Origin: Vulcanimicrobiota bacterium
GTDB lineage: Bacteria > Vulcanimicrobiota > Vulcanimicrobiia > Vulcanimicrobiales > Vulcanimicrobiaceae
Direction of reading: 5' to 3'
Assembly (NCBI GenBank): GCA_019233415.1
Contig: JAFAMK010000107.1
Span: 1-22,228, forward strand
DNA length: 22,228 nt
The translations under genes were made by a program, and so were the position numbers. Each line of letters opens with the position of its first letter. The first letter of the stretch is position 1. The notes under the pieces are model-generated. The model was not told the origin of the DNA and did no database searches. It saw only the letters and a program-made list of their open reading frames with translations. Below, in pieces: positions 7,297-14,777 of this stretch.

Positions 7297-7538
7297 ATGG
7301 GACACGAGATCGACTACGACGCGCTGCCCAGCTTTTACACGGAGCAGTAAGCGCCGCACGGGATACCCGTCGGAAACCAACGTCAAGCGTGGCGACCGCG
7401 TCGTCCACGGCGACAAAGAGCTGGTCGAGAAACTCGGGCGCAATGATCCGTGCCCCTGCGGCTCGACGCGCCGGTTTCAAGAAGTGCTGCATGCGCAGCG
7501 GCCGCTACGACGGCGTCGACCGCGACTACTACTTTCCG
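7297..7538 (+). pseudogene. Frameshifted SEC-C zinc-motif protein
   Basis: ATG 7297 with a strong ribosome-binding site encodes only MGHEIDYDALPSFYTEQ before TAA (7348-7350). In the next frame the sequence continues as GYPSETNVKRGDRVVHGDKE and then GRNDPCPCGSTRRF. At about 7475-7477 (TTT where TT would keep frame) it shifts again to FKKCCMRSGRYDGVDRDYYF. Joined, these give a small (about 80 residue) protein with the complete SEC-C motif (CPCGS ... KKCC), which binds zinc in the SecA C-terminus and in many small proteins. Each shift equals one extra base. The gene is therefore broken in this sequence, or it carries two sequencing errors; intact promoter-like and ribosome-binding signals make recent decay or error likely. 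The end is set at the last family-like residues. Confidence 0.7.
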
Positions 7539-7551
7539 CGAGTAGTCGCGG
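7520..7551. repeat. Perfect 11-bp inverted repeat at a convergent gene junction
   Basis: Arms 7520-7530 and 7541-7551 (CCGCGACTACT and its exact complement) flank a 10-nt loop, between the SEC-C pseudogene end and the MFS stop at 7561. The position suits a bidirectional terminator, but neither side has a T-tract, so termination is only inferred. Confidence 0.5.
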
Positions 7552-7560
7552 CGGTGCAGC

Positions 7561-8796
7561 TCACGCCGCGTCGGCCGCGAGCGCACTGCCTTCGACCGGT
7601 GCTGGGCGCAGCACGGGAAGGAGCGCGGCGAGGATGATCGCGGCGCCGAGGAACCACGCGGCGCCGGGGAGCGCGTGCGCGATGCCGAGGCCGAACGCCG
7701 TCGTGTAGATCGACGGGCCGAAGAGCATCGCGAGACCGCGAATCGAGCCGATCGCACCCTGGAGCTCACCCTGCTCCTGCGGCGCGACGCGGCGGGTCAT
7801 CATTGCCTGACTCGCCGCGGGCGCGAGGCTCCACAGACAGAGCGGGAGGATCGCGACGAAGAACACCCACCCGTTCGGCGCGAGCCCGCAGCCGACGAGC
7901 CCGGCGAATCCGAACAGAATCCCCGCGAAGAGCGAGGTGCGTTCGCCGTAGCGTTTGACGAACCGGCCGACCACCATCGCCTGCGCGATCACGGAGAAGA
8001 CACCGACGACGGCAAGCGAGACGCCGGTCATCCCCGGGCCCCAGCCGTAGCGGTAGGTGACGTACAGCACCCACGTCGACTGCATCACGATCCCGGCTAG
8101 ATTGCTGGCGAACGTGACGAGCGCGAGCGTCGTCAGCTCGTGATGACGCCGCAGCAGCACGAACGAACCGAACGGGTTCGCCTTCGCCCACGGGAAGCGA
8201 ATCGCACGATGTTCCGGCCGCAGCGACTCCGGCAGCACGAACGCCCCGTAGATGCCGTTCAGCAGACACAGCGCGCCCGCGACCCAAAACGGCAGGTGCG
8301 GATCGACCTGTCCGCAGAGTCCGCCGATCGCCGGACCGAGCACGAAGCCCAGCCCGAACGACGCGCCGATCATCCCGAACGCGCTGGCCCGCTTTTCCGG
8401 CGGCGTCACGTCCGCGATGTACGCGCTCGCCGTCGTCGCGTTCGCCGCGGTGATCCCCGAGACGATGCGCCCGGCCAGCAGCCAGAAGAGGCTCGGCGCG
8501 AGTGCCATCACGGCGTAATCAATTCCCATCCCGATATTCGCGAGCACGACGACGGGCTTGCGTCCGAAACGGTCCGAGAGCACGCCGAGAAACGGCGCCC
8601 ACACGAACTGCATCAGCGCGAACACCGTCCCGAACCCGCCGACCACCGCCGCGGCGCGACGCACGTCGCCGTGCAGAAAATGCTCGACCAGCGGAACGAA
8701 GACCGGCGCGACGACGCCGAGCGCGATCGAGTCGAGCGCCAGCGTCACGAAGATGAAGCTGATCGCGCCGCGGCTCGGACGATGACCGGGATTCAT
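7561..8796 (-). CDS. MFS transporter, TetA-like drug/proton antiporter
   Basis: A 411-residue protein with a 12-helix pattern. The first helix region contains LDSIALGVVAPVFVPL, characteristic of the TCR/Tet (DHA1) branch, and GVLSDRFGRKP (71-81) is the classic MFS motif A loop between helices 2 and 3. A central loop near 190-210 separates the halves. It probably exports a drug or toxic metabolite across the inner membrane; the substrate is unknown. The start is ATG 8796 with AAAGGAG 7 nt upstream. The frame stays open to 8988, but that extension is Arg-rich, overlaps the TetR gene and lacks family resemblance. It lies 68 nt downstream of the TetR gene on the same strand, the usual regulator-pump pair. 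Confidence 0.9.
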   Translation of the reverse strand: MNPGHRPSRGAISFIFVTLALDSIALGVVAPVFVPLVEHFLHGDVRRAAAVVGGFGTVFALMQFVWAPFLGVLSDRFGRKPVVVLANIGMGIDYAVMALAPSLFWLLAGRIVSGITAANATTASAYIADVTPPEKRASAFGMIGASFGLGFVLGPAIGGLCGQVDPHLPFWVAGALCLLNGIYGAFVLPESLRPEHRAIRFPWAKANPFGSFVLLRRHHELTTLALVTFASNLAGIVMQSTWVLYVTYRYGWGPGMTGVSLAVVGVFSVIAQAMVVGRFVKRYGERTSLFAGILFGFAGLVGCGLAPNGWVFFVAILPLCLWSLAPAASQAMMTRRVAPQEQGELQGAIGSIRGLAMLFGPSIYTTAFGLGIAHALPGAAWFLGAAIILAALLPVLRPAPVEGSALAADAA

Positions 8797-8864
8797 GGAG
8801 CGGCTCCTTTCACGTCGGAGATCGTAGCGCGACCGCCGGGCCGCGGCCTTGGAAAAATTGCCTG

Positions 8865-9488
8865 CTAACAGTCCTCGTCGCAGGCGTGGTCGCCGTCGCC
8901 CGATCCGTTCGGGGCCGGCAGCGCATCGAGTGCGTCGATCCAGAGGTCGACCGCCCGCGAGAGCCGTGCGCGGTCGCGCGTGGCGCACAGGTCGAGCAGA
9001 AATCCGCGGTATCCCGCGAGCATCATCGAGGCGAACGCGCGCGCATCGTCCGGCGAATACCCGTTCGCACGGGCGCTCGGTTCGAGATAGTCGAGCCAGT
9101 CGCCGACCGCGCGATCGAGAAAACCCGGGAATCGGGTCGTATCTTGCAACGCAAGCCCGTACACCTCGAAAAACAACCGGAACACGCCTTCATGCTGCGA
9201 CGCGCTCATCACGTCCCACGCCGCGCGCACCGTCTCGCGATACGACGCCGGATTGCGCGGCAAGTCCGCAAAGATCGCACGCTGACGCTCGCGCGCGCGC
9301 AGCATCACGGCGTCGACCAACGCCTCCTTCGACTCGAAATAGTACAGCAGCACCCGCGGACTCGAACCCACGGCCTCAGCGAGCGGGCGCAGCGAAAGCT
9401 CCGCCAATCCGTTCGCCATGACGTAGTCGACGATGCGCTCCAACAGCTCCACGCGCCGCTGCTCATCCGCAGTCCGCGCCACACCCAC
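8865..9488 (-). CDS. TetR family regulator, likely repressor of the MFS gene
   Basis: A 207-residue protein with an N-terminal TetR helix-turn-helix: LLERIVDYVMANGLAELSLR, then PLAEAVGSSPRVLLYYFESK (about 35-54) with the usual YYF-x-SKE end, followed by an all-helical ligand domain. The GTG start at 9488 is used; an ATG at 9490 is out of frame. A TATGCT box ends 5 nt before the GTG, so the mRNA could begin at or near the start codon. A 30-bp palindrome lies 6 bp upstream, indicating autoregulation. The MFS gene follows downstream on the same strand; co-repression of it is inferred. The C-terminus ends with an acidic Cys-containing tail (HACDEDC). Confidence 0.9.
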   Translation of the reverse strand: MGVARTADEQRRVELLERIVDYVMANGLAELSLRPLAEAVGSSPRVLLYYFESKEALVDAVMLRARERQRAIFADLPRNPASYRETVRAAWDVMSASQHEGVFRLFFEVYGLALQDTTRFPGFLDRAVGDWLDYLEPSARANGYSPDDARAFASMMLAGYRGFLLDLCATRDRARLSRAVDLWIDALDALPAPNGSGDGDHACDEDC

Positions 9489-9494
9489 ATCCTA

Positions 9495-9524
9495 GCATAC
9501 TTGTAACGGACGTTTCAAGTATGC
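9495..9524. promoter_or_regulatory. Candidate TetR operator, 30-bp palindrome
   Basis: GCATACTTG (9495-9503) and CAAGTATGC (9516-9524) are perfect 9-bp arms, and the 12 bp between them are themselves mostly symmetric (AACG..CGTT), so 26 of 30 positions are palindromic. It sits immediately upstream of the TetR start and overlaps the possible -10 (TATGCT, minus strand), as expected for an autorepressor site. Confidence 0.7.
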
Positions 9525-9543
9525 GGCGAATCCTATTTTGCAA

Positions 9544-9576
9544 AGGAAAAGCCGCCCTGCCTTACAGCTGGGCGGC
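9544..9576 (-). terminator. Rho-independent terminator of the efflux operon
   Basis: On the minus strand GCCGCCC (9576-9570), a 12-nt loop and GGGCGGC (9557-9551) form a GC-rich stem followed by TTTTCCTTT (9550-9542). It lies 26 nt beyond the stop of the outer-membrane protein gene, the last gene of the minus-strand operon, and insulates it from the TetR/MFS unit. Confidence 0.8.
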
Positions 9577-9601
9577 CTGTCGCGTCCTGTCGGCGAGGCC
9601 T

Positions 9602-11725
9602 CTACAGCGGGCGGCGGGTGACGGGGGGTGGGGTGGCGGTGCTCGTCGGGGGGAGGACGCTTTGGGTTGGTGAGGCGGCGTTCAACGTGGTGCCGCCCAA
9701 AGCGGTGGTGTCGATGTTGTTTTGGGCGAAGATGCCGCCGCTGACTCGGCTCAGTTCGACGATGGCTTTGTCGAGGTCGGTTTGGGCTTGGAGTTCGCGG
9801 CCTTCTTGGTTGGCGACGTCGAGTTGGCGTTGCAGGACCAAGAACGTCGTCGAGGTGCCGGCTTGGAAGCGGCGTTGTTCGCCGAGGAGGACGCGCTGCG
9901 CGGCTTCGCGCGCGGCGCGGGCGGCGATGACGCGATATTGCGCTTCGCGCAGGCCTTGGATCGCGTTGACTGCTTCGGAGCGGATGCGTTGGAGGACGGC
10001 CGTTTCTTGCAGCGAGACTTGACGTGCTTGTTCTTGGGCGATCGCGTAGTCGGCTTTTGCGGTGCGGTTGCCGAGGGGGACTTGGATCGTCAGCTGTGCG
10101 CTGTAGCTCGGGAAGCGGTTGTCGAGCAGGTTCTGGAATGATTGGCCGAGCTTGCCGGTTTGGTACGGCGGCAGGCTGCCGAAGTTTACCGTGATCGGCG
10201 TGATCGGCGGTGCGCCGGGGTTGGCGGCATTCGAGCGCGCGACGAGCTGATTGATCGCGGTGATCTGCTGCGCGAAGAGGCCGAAGATGGGGTTCGCGGC
10301 CGGGTTGAGCGGGTTGCCCGCAAAGCCGTTCGACGTGTAGCCGACGCCGACGTCGATCTGCGGGCGCAGCTGGTCCCTCGCGTACGCGACGTTGGTGTAT
10401 GCGTTCTCGCGCTGCGCGCGGAGTTGCGCGACTTCGGGGCGGTTCGCGATCGCCGAGGTGACGAGCGCGTCGAGCGACGGTTCCTGCGGGACGATCGCGA
10501 CCGCGGTCGTCGGGACGAGGTTCGCGAACCAGACCGGGTCGCCGGGGTTGGCGAGGATCAGCGACTTGATCTGCGTCTGCAAGTGCTGCACGTTCTGGAG
10601 CGCCGAGAAGACGTTGTCCTGGAAGACGTTGACCTGCGTGTTCGCTTCGACGATGTCGGTCGGCGCGACGGCGCCGCGTGCGGCGAGGCGCGCGTTCGAG
10701 GCGGCCTGGGCCTGCGCGTTACGCAGCCCTTCTTCTTGAATTGCGACGTTGCGCCACGCGGCGACGAGATCGTAGTAGGCGTTCGAGACCTGCACGACCG
10801 TGTTCGACGCCTGCGTGAGCGCGACGTCGTTCTGGATCACGGCGTTCGTGCGCGCGAGCCGCACCTGCAAACGCTGCTGGTCGATCGCGGCGCCCCTGGC
10901 GAGCGGCTGCGTCAGGCTCAACTGAAGGGCGGTTTCGTAGAACGGGTTGTAGCTGTTGATCGTCGAGTTCGAGGTGATGCGCGTGCCGGTGACGCCGACG
11001 CTGTACTGGCCGCCGGTTTGCGTCAGTCCGCGCACGCCGGCGGTCGCGCCGGCCGTGTCCTGGGTGACGGGGCCGCCGTTCGGACCGGCCTGGAACGAGC
11101 TGACCGCGGGCGTGACGCTGTGCGAGTACGACGGGACGAGCTGGAAGCGCACGTCGTATGCGCCTTCGGCCGCGACGATCTGGTAGTTCGCGATGCTGCG
11201 GTTCGACTGCGCGACCGCGAGGTCGGTGTTGCGCTGTAACGCCATCGCGATCGCGTCCTGCAGCGTCAGGCCGACGAACGGCTCCTGCTGCACGCCGACC
11301 AGCTCACCGTTCGGGACGGCGTTGATCGGCGAGCTGAACCCCGGCGCGATGCTTGGCACCGGCGGCATCACCACCTGGGGAGGCGGCGGAAGCCCTGCAC
11401 CACCCGAGCCCTGCGCGCCTGCGGCGCCGGGCATCGCGTGTGCGCCAGGCGTCGTCGACCCGCTGGGCGCGGTCGGCGTGCCAGGCGTGATCTGCGGGGC
11501 TGGCGTGTACGGCACGCCAGTCATCATGGGCTGCGGTACCGCGGACGGCGCCGACACCGGTGCCATGGTGGACTGTTGCGGCTGTGGCGCCATGGACTGC
11601 GGCGCCGGTGCAGCGCTCGGCTGCGACGGCGCGGGCGTTTGGGCGCGCGCGGAGGCGCCCGAGATGACGGGCGCGGCGAAGATACCCGCGGCCAGCGCGA
11701 GCGCGAGGGGACGTGAGCGCGACAT
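9602..11725 (-). CDS. TolC-like outer-membrane efflux protein with long Pro/Ala-rich N-terminal extension
   Basis: A 707-residue protein. A signal peptide (MSRSRPLALALAAGIF, cleavage likely after ARA at 28) is followed by a roughly 115-residue Pro/Ala/Gln/Met/Ser-rich segment (29-143). Two outer-membrane efflux repeats start at GLTLQDAIAMALQRNTDLAV (about 152). The second repeat includes LDALVTSAIANRPEVAQLRA and the late helices RSEAVNAIQGLREAQYRVI. TolC relatives are usually 430-500 residues, so the linker explains most of the excess. It would form the outer-membrane channel for the adaptor encoded 3 nt upstream. The C-terminus also ends in a Thr/Pro-rich tail. The partner pump is not in this operon. 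The spacing suggests translational coupling to the adaptor gene. Confidence 0.9.
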   Translation of the reverse strand: MSRSRPLALALAAGIFAAPVISGASARAQTPAPSQPSAAPAPQSMAPQPQQSTMAPVSAPSAVPQPMMTGVPYTPAPQITPGTPTAPSGSTTPGAHAMPGAAGAQGSGGAGLPPPPQVVMPPVPSIAPGFSSPINAVPNGELVGVQQEPFVGLTLQDAIAMALQRNTDLAVAQSNRSIANYQIVAAEGAYDVRFQLVPSYSHSVTPAVSSFQAGPNGGPVTQDTAGATAGVRGLTQTGGQYSVGVTGTRITSNSTINSYNPFYETALQLSLTQPLARGAAIDQQRLQVRLARTNAVIQNDVALTQASNTVVQVSNAYYDLVAAWRNVAIQEEGLRNAQAQAASNARLAARGAVAPTDIVEANTQVNVFQDNVFSALQNVQHLQTQIKSLILANPGDPVWFANLVPTTAVAIVPQEPSLDALVTSAIANRPEVAQLRAQRENAYTNVAYARDQLRPQIDVGVGYTSNGFAGNPLNPAANPIFGLFAQQITAINQLVARSNAANPGAPPITPITVNFGSLPPYQTGKLGQSFQNLLDNRFPSYSAQLTIQVPLGNRTAKADYAIAQEQARQVSLQETAVLQRIRSEAVNAIQGLREAQYRVIAARAAREAAQRVLLGEQRRFQAGTSTTFLVLQRQLDVANQEGRELQAQTDLDKAIVELSRVSGGIFAQNNIDTTALGGTTLNAASPTQSVLPPTSTATPPPVTRRPL

Positions 11726-11728
11726 CGA

Positions 11729-13123
11729 CTACTTCTTGACCTCGATCGACGTCACGACCGACATCCCGACGCGCAACGGCTTGTCCGGTGGTGCGTTGTC
11801 GACGACGATGCGGACGGGGATGCGCTGGGTGACCTTCACGAAGTTGCCGGTCGCGTTCTGCGCGGGCACGAGGCTGAACGTGTTCTGCGACGCCGGTGCG
11901 ATCGCGGTGACCTTGCCGTGGAACGTCGTGCCCTTGTACGCGTCGACCTCGACGTCGACGTCCTGGCCGACCTTGATGTTTCCGAGCTGCGTCTCTTTGT
12001 AGTTCGCGGTGATGTAGACGCCGGTGCTCGGCACGAGCGTCATCAGCGACTGTCCCGCCTGAACCGACGTGCCGATTTCGACGTTCTTCTCGCCGACGGT
12101 GCCGTCGATCGGGGAGCGGATCACCGTGTAGGCGACGCGGTCCTGCGCGGTCTTCACCTGCGCCTGAAGCGAGCCGGCCTGCGCGACGGCGGCATCGGCC
12201 TGCGCCTGCGACGACGAGACGCGGAACGGGTTGTCGCTCTCGCTGAGGCGGCCTTGCGCGGTCGTCAGCTGCCCCTGCTGCGCGCCGATGCCGGCGTTGG
12301 CGGCGGTGGCGGCGGCGATCGCCGACGTGTAGCGCGCCTGCGCTTGCGTGACCGCGGTCTGTGCGGCGGCGACGTTGTCGAGCGCGCTCTGGTACTGCGA
12401 CTGCGCCTGGGCCTGCGCGGCGCGTTGCGCGTCGAGCTGCTGCGAGGCGATGTCGCCGGTTCGCACCAGCGCGGCGTAGCGCGCGAGGTCCGCGTTCGCG
12501 CGGTTGAGCGCGGCGCGCGCCGCGGGTACCTGCGACTGCGCGACCCGCAGCTGCGCCTGCGCCTGCGCGATCGCGGCGTTGGCGGCCTGGGCCTGTTCCT
12601 GCGCCGACTGCGTCTGCGCTTGCGCGTTCTGGATCGAGCTGTTCGCGGCGGCGATTCCGCCCTGGCCCTGCGTCGTCTGCGCGGCGACGGTCGCGCGGGT
12701 CAGCGCGACGTTCTCCTGCGCCGCGCGGGCCGAGGCACGCTGCGCGTCGAGCGCGGCCTTCGCCTGCTGCAGCGCGGCCTGCTCGTCGGTGTCGTCGAGC
12801 CGCACGATGATCTGGCCCTTGCGAACGGGCTGGTTCGTATCGACCAGAATCTGCGCGACGCGCTCCTGAATCTTGCTCGTCACGGTGACGGTGTCGGCGT
12901 CGACGCGCGCGTCGTCGGTCGTCTGGTGCGAGGTCGCGTACGCGAGGTAGCGGATCCCGAAGATCAGCCCCGCGATGACGACGAGCGCGCCGATGATGAT
13001 GACGGCGAGCGGCGGCCGCCGGCGCCTCGCCGGGGTCTCGGTGGGCGGCTCCGGCGGCGCCGGTCGGTCCCCTCCGCCGGAGGGCCGCTGTTGCTGCGGA
13101 GGCGCTTCGGTGCGCGTTTCCAT
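11729..13123 (-). CDS. EmrA/HlyD family membrane-fusion (adaptor) protein
   Basis: A 464-residue adaptor linking an inner-membrane exporter to the outer-membrane channel. Domains: a Pro/Arg-rich cytoplasmic leader (1-38), one membrane helix (39-60), the EmrA-type strand TTDDARVDADTVTVTSKI (68-85), half of the lipoyl domain (to about 112), an Ala/Gln-rich coiled-coil hairpin unusually rich in AQAQ and AQSQ repeats (about 113-330), then RSPIDGTVGEKNVEIGTSV completing the lipoyl domain, and the beta-barrel with KETQLGNIKVGQDVDVEVDA. NATGNFVKVTQRIPVRI near the end is typical of EmrA. ATG 13123 begins 1 nt after the TetR stop and the stop is 3 nt before the TolC-like gene, so the order TetR-adaptor-channel is one transcript. 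No EmrB-like permease is present. Confidence 0.92.
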   Translation of the reverse strand: METRTEAPPQQQRPSGGGDRPAPPEPPTETPARRRRPPLAVIIIGALVVIAGLIFGIRYLAYATSHQTTDDARVDADTVTVTSKIQERVAQILVDTNQPVRKGQIIVRLDDTDEQAALQQAKAALDAQRASARAAQENVALTRATVAAQTTQGQGGIAAANSSIQNAQAQTQSAQEQAQAANAAIAQAQAQLRVAQSQVPAARAALNRANADLARYAALVRTGDIASQQLDAQRAAQAQAQSQYQSALDNVAAAQTAVTQAQARYTSAIAAATAANAGIGAQQGQLTTAQGRLSESDNPFRVSSSQAQADAAVAQAGSLQAQVKTAQDRVAYTVIRSPIDGTVGEKNVEIGTSVQAGQSLMTLVPSTGVYITANYKETQLGNIKVGQDVDVEVDAYKGTTFHGKVTAIAPASQNTFSLVPAQNATGNFVKVTQRIPVRIVVDNAPPDKPLRVGMSVVTSIEVKK

Positions 13124-13124
13124 G

Positions 13125-13718
13125 TTACGCTGAGACTCCGTTCAGGAAGACTTCGACGATCGCGTCGACCGTGGACCGGTCGGGCACGACGCTGTCCCAG
13201 AGCTTGCGCCCCACGACGTATGAAAAGAGGGTGCCCAAAAAGTAGCGCGCCACGAACTGCGGTTCGCCGCGCATCGCGCCGGCCGCCACCTTGGCGGTGA
13301 AGTAGGCGGAGAGATCGGCCAGTATCTGCGCGGGGCCGCGCCACTCGGGCGAGTCGTCGGTGCCGGCGGCGTCCTCGGCGAGCGAGACGCACATCATCGC
13401 CCGCTTCGCGAGCATGCGATCGACGACGTGATAGGCCAGCGTCTTCAGGTCGGCGGCCAGGTCCTCGCCCGGGAGCGTAGCCAGCACCGAGCGCAGCTCT
13501 TCGATCCCGCAGAGGCTCTCGCGCATCGCGTCGAGCAGCGCGCGCTTCGAGCCGAAGTGGCGGAACAGCGTCGCTTCGTTGACGCCGGCGCGCTCGGCGA
13601 CCTCGCGCGTCGTGGTACCGCGCGTGCCGTTGCGCTCGAACAGCTCGCGCGCGGCGGAGATAATCTTCGCGCGCGTCTCCTCGACGCCGGTGTGGTTGCG
13701 CTGGCCGGTCGGAATCAT
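13125..13718 (-). CDS. TetR family regulator of the efflux operon
   Basis: A 197-residue protein. The N-terminal helix-turn-helix is TRAKIISAARELFERNGTRG, then TTTREVAERAGVNEATLFRH (about 35-54) and FGSKRALLDA, a textbook TetR domain. The rest is a helical ligand domain of unknown specificity. It begins directly after the TAA of the STAS-LolA gene (no gap) and ends 1 nt before the adaptor ATG, so it is inside the operon and would be autoregulated with it. The natural target is the promoter region at 14778-14828, which carries a perfect inverted repeat. From family habits it is probably a repressor relieved by an exported compound; this is inference. Confidence 0.92.
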   Translation of the reverse strand: MIPTGQRNHTGVEETRAKIISAARELFERNGTRGTTTREVAERAGVNEATLFRHFGSKRALLDAMRESLCGIEELRSVLATLPGEDLAADLKTLAYHVVDRMLAKRAMMCVSLAEDAAGTDDSPEWRGPAQILADLSAYFTAKVAAGAMRGEPQFVARYFLGTLFSYVVGRKLWDSVVPDRSTVDAIVEVFLNGVSA

Positions 13719-14762
13719 TTACTTGTTCTTCTTCGTGAAGACCGCGTCGTCGATCGCGACGTTGGTCTTGTAGTCGGTGTAGGACCCGTGCGCGACCGCA
13801 CGGGCGTAGGGAATCGCGATTTCGGCGCGCTGTTCGGCGAGCATCCAGTAGCCGCCGACGTCGCGGAACGTCTGCGTCATCGTGATGTGTCCGCCGTTGT
13901 AGTAGTCGTAGCGAATCGAGTCGATCACCCACGTGCTCGGGTTGACGAGAACGGTCTCGTGGTCGATCATCCCGCGCACGCGCTGGACGAGCCGCAGCTC
14001 GAGGTCCTTGCGGCCCTGGTAGTCGCGCTCGCCCTCGTAGGTCATGGCGAAGCGCTTGTCCCAGCTCGACGGGTCGCCGACGTCGGTGAACATCTTGTCG
14101 AAACCCTTCGCGAGCGCCGGGACGCGGTCGAAGACGACCTCGTAGTTCGACGGGCGCTTGTAGTACGTCGTGCCGTCGAGGTGCTGGCTGATGAACGGGA
14201 ACGAGGTCAGCCGCAGGTCGACGTGCAGCCGGCCCTGGTACGAGCTGAGGCTCGGGTTGCGCTCTTCGACGCGCCCGAGGATCGCCAGCGGCTCGACCGG
14301 GTGCTCGAACGTCGTCGCGGGCGCCGCCGAGGCGACCGTCGCGGCCGGCGATGGCGCCGGGTCGGCCTGCGCGTAGATCGTCAGCCCGACGAACGCGAGC
14401 GCCGCGGCGAACGAGGCCGCCATCATGCGGCGAAGCAGGTTGGTCCGCGGGCCGGTCTGCTCGTCCGGGATCAGCGGGAAGGCGAAGACCCGGTCGAGCC
14501 CGGTCACCGCGAGCGCGTCTCGGACCTCGGGGGTCGCGGGGGCGACGGCGATCGCGCCGCCGCGTTCGCGGACGCGCCGCAGCCCGGTCACCAGGGCCGC
14601 GACCGTCTCGGCGGGGAGGCGCTCGCCGTCGAGGACGACCGTCAGGCGGGGCGTCCCCTTCTTTTTGGCGAGCAAGCTGTCGACCGCAGCGGCGACCTTG
14701 GAACGGGCGTCCTGGTCGTCGGCGTGCAAACGGAGTGCGTCGTGAAGCTGAATATCGTTCAT
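13719..14762 (-). CDS. STAS-like domain / transmembrane helix / LolA-like periplasmic domain fusion, function unknown
   Basis: From ATG 14762 the product has 347 residues. Residues about 38-98 look like a STAS domain (LTVVLDGERLP, GGAIAVAPATPEVRDALAVT, LDRVFAFPL), the fold of anti-sigma-factor antagonists. The usual DSSG phosphosite region reads LPAETV, so phosphorylation on serine is unlikely. A membrane helix follows (about 113-131), then a Pro/Ala linker, and a domain from about 165 that resembles LolA-like or outer-membrane lipoprotein-sorting proteins: SLSSYQGRLHVDLRL, GTTYYKRPSNYEVVF, VNPSTWVIDSIRYDYYNGGH. The C-terminal domain should be periplasmic. An alternative start is ATG 14771 (three residues longer); GTG 14843 would run through the inverted repeat and is less likely. 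First gene of the TetR-adaptor-channel operon. Confidence 0.72.
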   Translation of the reverse strand: MNDIQLHDALRLHADDQDARSKVAAAVDSLLAKKKGTPRLTVVLDGERLPAETVAALVTGLRRVRERGGAIAVAPATPEVRDALAVTGLDRVFAFPLIPDEQTGPRTNLLRRMMAASFAAALAFVGLTIYAQADPAPSPAATVASAAPATTFEHPVEPLAILGRVEERNPSLSSYQGRLHVDLRLTSFPFISQHLDGTTYYKRPSNYEVVFDRVPALAKGFDKMFTDVGDPSSWDKRFAMTYEGERDYQGRKDLELRLVQRVRGMIDHETVLVNPSTWVIDSIRYDYYNGGHITMTQTFRDVGGYWMLAEQRAEIAIPYARAVAHGSYTDYKTNVAIDDAVFTKKNK

Positions 14763-14777
14763 CGGTCTCATGCGTGT

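Noticed and set aside
7389..7637. 82-residue ORF as an independent gene
   Set aside because: Only its middle (FKKCC onward) resembles a known motif; the start is an out-of-frame reading of the SEC-C gene and the end overlaps the MFS gene.
8797..8988. Longer MFS start at 8988
   Set aside because: It overlaps the TetR gene and adds a basic non-family leader; ATG 8796 has AAAGGAG at 7 nt.
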